Positions 26,782 through 29,628 of a DNA stretch of 29,628 nt are shown piece after piece; position 1 is the stretch's first letter, and every line of letters begins with the position of its first letter. The notes below the pieces were generated by a model, which saw nothing but the letters and a program-made list of their open reading frames with translations, made no database searches and was not told where the DNA came from. A program made the position numbers and the translations under genes. Source of the stretch: Solobacterium sp. (lineage in GTDB: Bacteria > Bacillota_I > Bacilli_A > Erysipelotrichales > Erysipelotrichaceae); the NCBI GenBank assembly GCA_017543025.1, contig JAFYGX010000209.1, positions 1-29,628 of the forward strand, read 5' to 3'.

Positions 26782-27153
26782 CTAATAAGTCGATGCTCTG
26801 GAAGAGGTAAACTTCCAGACTCCCTCTTCTTTCCGCAGCGTAAAATCACCCTGCAGATGCCATGTGTGTCTCTTGCCGCCATATACAGCAGCTTCCACTC
26901 TGCTGCATCCCCGGAGTACTGCCTGATCTCCTCTGATCCAGACCTCAATCCTGTCATGGTCTGCAGCGTAATACTGGAATGTTCCGTCCATCAGGCCTTT
27001 AAGAAACACTTCTGCTGACTGTTTCACTCCTGTCATATGAAACAATACATACTCCTTCGCAAAGAGGCTTCTCAGCCCGTCCGCATTCTTACTGATCATA
27101 TACTGCCAGTATCTGCGGTACATGTCTTTCAGAACTTCCTGCTCTTCCTTCAT
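26782..27153 (-). CDS. NTF2-like (SnoaL/DUF4440-type) small protein
   Basis: A 123-residue cytoplasmic protein with the size and layout of the NTF2-like cone fold: N-terminal helices (EVLKDMYRRYWQYMISKN, LRSLFAKEYVLFHMTG), a short helix (AEVFLKGLMDG), then beta-strands (DRIEVWIRGDQAVLRGCSRVEAAVYGG and HTWHLQGDFTLRKEEGVWKF). Members of this fold include ketosteroid-isomerase-like enzymes and ligand-binding proteins; no catalytic residue set can be assigned here. Its ATG overlaps the stop of the acetyltransferase gene (ATGA), so the two are translationally coupled. It is the last gene of the flavodoxin operon. Confidence 0.75.
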   Translation of the reverse strand: MKEEQEVLKDMYRRYWQYMISKNADGLRSLFAKEYVLFHMTGVKQSAEVFLKGLMDGTFQYYAADHDRIEVWIRGDQAVLRGCSRVEAAVYGGKRHTWHLQGDFTLRKEEGVWKFTSSRASTY

Positions 27154-27734
27154 TCTTTCTGTTCCTTCGGGTCAAGAAACCGGATAACCTTTGCCGGAAC
27201 CCCGCCGACGACTGCATAGTCCGGCACATCCTTTGTCACTACTGCTCCCGCAGCGACAACCGCGTATTCTCCGATCGTCACGCCAGGACAGATCGTCACA
27301 TTCATGCCAAGCCACGCATTGCGTTTCACGTGCACTTTGCCATACGTATAAATCGTATGCCTTGCATTCATATCATGATTGATCGTTGCGATCCGAACTC
27401 CCGGCGCTGCCATCACTCCGTCTTCGAACTCAATTCCGCCCGAAGCGGAAAGGATTGCCGAATGGTTGAGAAACACGCCTTTCCCGAATTTCACCCGGTT
27501 GCCGAAATCGCAGATGAACGGTGTCAGGATACGCACGTCATCCAGCTTTCTGCCGAAAAGCTCCTCCAGATACGTTACATACGCCGGATCATCCGGCATG
27601 GCGGCGTTCGCTTTTGCACAGAGCGTGCGTGCCCGCGTCATCTCCTCAACCGCTTCTCTAAAATATGGTTCCTGGTTGTCTGTCGGCCCGCCCTGATCCA
27701 TCAGCTCGTAAACATAACCCTGTCTGTATTCCAT
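27150..27734 (-). CDS. Maltose/galactoside-type O-acetyltransferase (hexapeptide repeat)
   Basis: 194 residues, the usual length for the Maa/LacA/NodL family, which transfers acetyl from acetyl-CoA to a sugar hydroxyl. The N-terminal helical cap (about 1-60, ending AYVTYLEELFGRK) is followed by ILTPFICDFGNRVKFGKGVF and left-handed beta-helix hexapeptides. The catalytic His is in TINHDMN (His120). NAWLGMNVTICPGVTIGEYA and VVTKDVPDYAVVGGVPAKVI are the standard C-terminal signatures. The ATG follows AAGGAG. It lies 15 bases after the flavodoxin gene and overlaps the NTF2-like gene by 4 bases. The acceptor substrate cannot be read from sequence. Confidence 0.92.
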   Translation of the reverse strand: MEYRQGYVYELMDQGGPTDNQEPYFREAVEEMTRARTLCAKANAAMPDDPAYVTYLEELFGRKLDDVRILTPFICDFGNRVKFGKGVFLNHSAILSASGGIEFEDGVMAAPGVRIATINHDMNARHTIYTYGKVHVKRNAWLGMNVTICPGVTIGEYAVVAAGAVVTKDVPDYAVVGGVPAKVIRFLDPKEQKE

Positions 27735-27749
27735 ACCCGCAGCTCCTTC

Positions 27750-28271
27750 TTACAGCAGACCGTTGGCTGAAAGCCAGTTCTTCACACGGTTTCCGGACTC
27801 TGCAGCTGCGCTGCCTGTAATGGAAAGGCCGTCTCTGACTTCCGCTCCCGGGCATATCCGCCGGATATCCCGTTCGCTGTTCCCCATTCCGCTTCCTTCG
27901 TTGGTGCACAGCGGAAGGATTGTTTTTCCGCTGAACTCATATGCCTCAAGGAAGGTGAACACTGCCATCGGCATCGTGCCCCAGTAATTCGGATATGCAA
28001 GCACGATCGTATCGTAACCGTCAATGGAATCCGGCATGGATACAAGTTCCGGTCTGGCCCCTGCCTTCAGGTCCTTTTTTGCCTCTTCAATGCAGGTCAT
28101 ATAGACCGGAGAGTACGGGTTCTTCATTTCAATCCGGAAACAATCCGCCGGGATCAGTTCTTTCATGAGATTGCATACAATCTCCGTGTTTCCTGTTTTC
28201 ACATAACGCATCGCTCCGCCAAAGTAGTTTTCACCTGCCCGTGAAAAGAATGCAATCAGTGTATTTGCCAT
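27750..28271 (-). CDS. Flavodoxin
   Basis: I choose ATG 28271 (MANTLIAFFSRAGEN) because AAGGAGG lies 8 bases upstream; an upstream in-frame start would run through the promoter. The 173-residue product has the long-type bacterial flavodoxin pattern: N-terminal FSRAGEN (9-15) at the FMN phosphate loop, TGNTE (26-30), YDTIVLAYPNYWGTMPM (86-102) at the isoalloxazine side, and LCTNEGSGMGNS (121-132). It binds FMN and carries electrons or reduces a small substrate. No signal peptide. It is the first gene of the three-gene operon and divergent from the LysR gene that likely controls it. Confidence 0.9.
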   Translation of the reverse strand: MANTLIAFFSRAGENYFGGAMRYVKTGNTEIVCNLMKELIPADCFRIEMKNPYSPVYMTCIEEAKKDLKAGARPELVSMPDSIDGYDTIVLAYPNYWGTMPMAVFTFLEAYEFSGKTILPLCTNEGSGMGNSERDIRRICPGAEVRDGLSITGSAAAESGNRVKNWLSANGLL

Positions 28272-28306
28272 ATCTGTTTCCTCCTTCTCTGTTTTCTGAC
28301 AACTGC

Positions 28307-28336
28307 AGTATAGGTTTGAATCATCACATTTTCCAA
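28307..28336 (-). promoter_or_regulatory. Candidate promoter of the flavodoxin operon
   Basis: On the minus strand TTGGAA (28336-28331, 4 of 6 matches) and TATACT (28312-28307) are 18 bases apart. The expected start near 28300 gives a leader of about 30 bases. The left arm of the inverted repeat at 28315-28323 lies within the spacer. Confidence 0.6.
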
Positions 28337-28362
28337 TCGAAAACATATATAATTGATTCAAA
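28315..28362. promoter_or_regulatory. Candidate LysR operator: perfect 9-bp inverted repeat
   Basis: TTTGAATCA (28315-28323) and TGATTCAAA (28354-28362) are perfect inverted copies separated by 30 bases, in the 112-bp gap between the divergent flavodoxin and LysR genes. The left arm lies in the flavodoxin promoter spacer; the right arm lies just after a TATAAT (28348-28353) that could serve the LysR gene. This suits a dimeric or tetrameric regulator acting on both genes. Confidence 0.6.
28348..28353 (+). promoter_or_regulatory. Candidate -10 element of the LysR gene
   Basis: A perfect TATAAT 30 bases before the ATG of the LysR gene. No good -35 is found at 16-18 bases, consistent with a weak or activator-dependent promoter. 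It abuts the right operator arm, which would allow autoregulation. Confidence 0.45.
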
Positions 28363-28383
28363 TATCAAATAACAGACAGTACT

Positions 28384-29271
28384 ATGAACACAAAACAGAT
28401 CGACTATTGCATTGAACTTGCCCGCACACAGAACTTCAGCCGGGCAGCTGAAAACATGTATGTCAGCCAGCCGGCATTCTCCTATCAGATCAGACTGCTG
28501 GAGGAAGAGATCGGCTTCACAGTCTTCTCGCGGAGCGGAAAAGGCGCCGCGCTCACTCCTGCCGGAGCACAGTTTGTATCCTTTCTTTCAGGCATGCGGC
28601 AGGATCTCAAACGTGCCATTGAACAGGGGCAGAACTTCAGCGCAAAATATCAGGATACGATTTCCGTCCTCATGATGGTACGGCAGTCTCTGTATTTTCT
28701 GCCGGAGGCAATGCGGCAGTTTTCGGAAACATACCCGGAAGTACAGATTACTCCGGTATTTCAGTACGAAAACAGTCTGGAATCCTTTCTGCGAAATGAA
28801 GCGGACATCCTCTTCGCTCTGAAGGAACAGACCAGGCACATTCCCGGTATTGCCGTGCATGATCTCTTTGAAAGCCGCATCTATCTGATCACCGACCGGA
28901 ATGACCCGCTTGCCGCAAAGAACCTCATCCATGAAGAAGATCTCTATGGCCGCACGCTGATGGTGGGAGGCGGATCGCCGCCTGCCCTGAAAGCCGTACA
29001 GCACAGGCTGATCAGTACGGGAAAGATTCCGTATTTCAACAGCCCGGACCATGACACCACATTGATTAATGTTGCGGCAGGAACAGGAGTCTGCCTTGCG
29101 CCGGGGTTTCTGAACGACCACAGCGGACAGTTCGCCTGGACTCCGTTTGACTGCAGGGAATCATTTTCCTGTGTTCTGTGCACGCATAAAACCGATACCC
29201 GCCAGAGCCTCGTCTCTTTTACAGATCTTCTGAGACAGCTGTACCGCGAAGTGAACGCCTTCCCTCTTTAA
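28384..29271 (+). CDS. LysR family transcriptional regulator
   Basis: 295 residues, typical for LysR. Residues 1-60 are the winged helix-turn-helix (ARTQNFSRAAENMYVSQPAF with recognition helix SQPAFSYQIRLLEEEIG, then FSRSGKGAALTPAG), followed by the linker helix (SGMRQDLKRAIEQG) and a two-lobed effector-binding domain from about residue 90 (DTISVLMMVRQ, VAAGTGVCLAPGF). No strong ribosome binding site precedes the ATG. It is divergent from the flavodoxin operon, with the inverted repeat between them. The effector cannot be read from sequence; a redox or quinone-type signal is an inference from the flavodoxin neighbour. Confidence 0.92.
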   Translation: MNTKQIDYCIELARTQNFSRAAENMYVSQPAFSYQIRLLEEEIGFTVFSRSGKGAALTPAGAQFVSFLSGMRQDLKRAIEQGQNFSAKYQDTISVLMMVRQSLYFLPEAMRQFSETYPEVQITPVFQYENSLESFLRNEADILFALKEQTRHIPGIAVHDLFESRIYLITDRNDPLAAKNLIHEEDLYGRTLMVGGGSPPALKAVQHRLISTGKIPYFNSPDHDTTLINVAAGTGVCLAPGFLNDHSGQFAWTPFDCRESFSCVLCTHKTDTRQSLVSFTDLLRQLYREVNAFPL

Positions 29272-29628
29272 TATCACTGAAGAGCTTTATTCTCTGCAGA
29301 TCACACCCGCCGGTTCTTCGAAATGACTCCGCATCCGTTAACGGAATGCTCATCGAACAGCAGAATCAACGAACATGCACACCGTCTGAAAGCGGATTGT
29401 CACAGGAACTGTTTCATTGATGAGATGATTCGTCTTTCTCCGGTTTTCATATTGCGAAAATCTCCTGCCCGCGGGAAAATTGATGATAGTGAATCCTCTC
29501 CACCTGATCCAAAGAATCAGATGGAGCTTCCAAAGCTTGTGTGCTTCGGACTACCCGACAGCCGATACAGCAGAATGTACAGACATATACTCCGAAGAGA
29601 CATATATCCCATCATCCCCTAACAGCAG
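29272..29628. other. 357-bp right-edge region, no confident gene
   Basis: A 99-codon frame (29323-29622) exists but lacks a ribosome binding site and any recognisable domain. A 12-base palindrome TCCGTTAACGGA (29335-29346) is present without a T-tract. I see nothing else supportable. Confidence 0.4.

Noticed and set aside
26547..26957. 136-codon minus-strand frame
   Set aside because: Overlaps the NTF2-like gene in another frame and runs through the candidate terminator; only the part below 26700 might be old coding sequence.
29323..29622. 99-codon plus-strand frame
   Set aside because: No ribosome binding site, no domain and an unremarkable composition; not enough to call a gene.

Overview
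The window reads as chromosomal DNA of a low-to-mid-GC Bacillota (Firmicutes), possibly an Erysipelotrichia- or Lachnospiraceae-like gut or oral commensal. This rests on a giant Gram-positive-style surface protein with SpaA/Cna-B modules, strong AAGGAGG-type ribosome binding sites, a clostridial-type MurC, an Rpn/PDDEXK protein with a coiled-coil tail and an AGCS symporter remnant. The taxonomic call is inference; there is no rRNA or other strong marker.

Layout. (1) Positions 1-18870 (+) are one open reading frame that is already open at the left edge, at least 6289 codons long. It encodes a giant modular exoprotein: paired N-terminal modules, a BspA-like leucine-rich block, SpaA/Cna-B-type Ig-like modules, an InlB-type repeat, then five right-handed beta-helix modules separated or followed by four SpaA-like domains. 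Three beta-helix modules carry dense GGA(I/V/L) repeats like those of chlamydial Pmp proteins. It ends without a visible LPxTG motif, membrane segment or basic tail. A strong terminator follows. (2) 19284-21055 (+) holds two tandem TPR protein genes that look like diverged paralogues, followed by a remnant of a sodium:alanine (AGCS) symporter gene at 21131-21376. (3) A divergent cell-wall pair: a leftward gene (23390-21495) with an unusual NlpC/P60-like + GT51 transglycosylase + phage-tail-lysozyme architecture and no signal peptide, and rightward murC (23576-25000). (4) A noncoding stretch with hairpins, then a leftward Rpn-family gene (26407-25364). (5) A leftward three-gene operon (28271-26782) for a flavodoxin, a maltose/galactoside-type O-acetyltransferase and an NTF2-like protein, divergent from a rightward LysR regulator (28384-29271). 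A perfect inverted repeat between them is a good operator candidate.

How the genes fit together. The murC/GT51 pair both act on peptidoglycan, one making the precursor and one with domains for polymerising and cutting the wall. The LysR-flavodoxin block has the standard divergent regulator/target arrangement. The giant exoprotein and the TPR pair have no visible functional link beyond adjacency.

Most interesting: the Asn-to-Cys switch in the beta-helix rungs of the giant protein, its missing anchor, and the three-domain wall enzyme with a substituted GT51 motif III glutamate.
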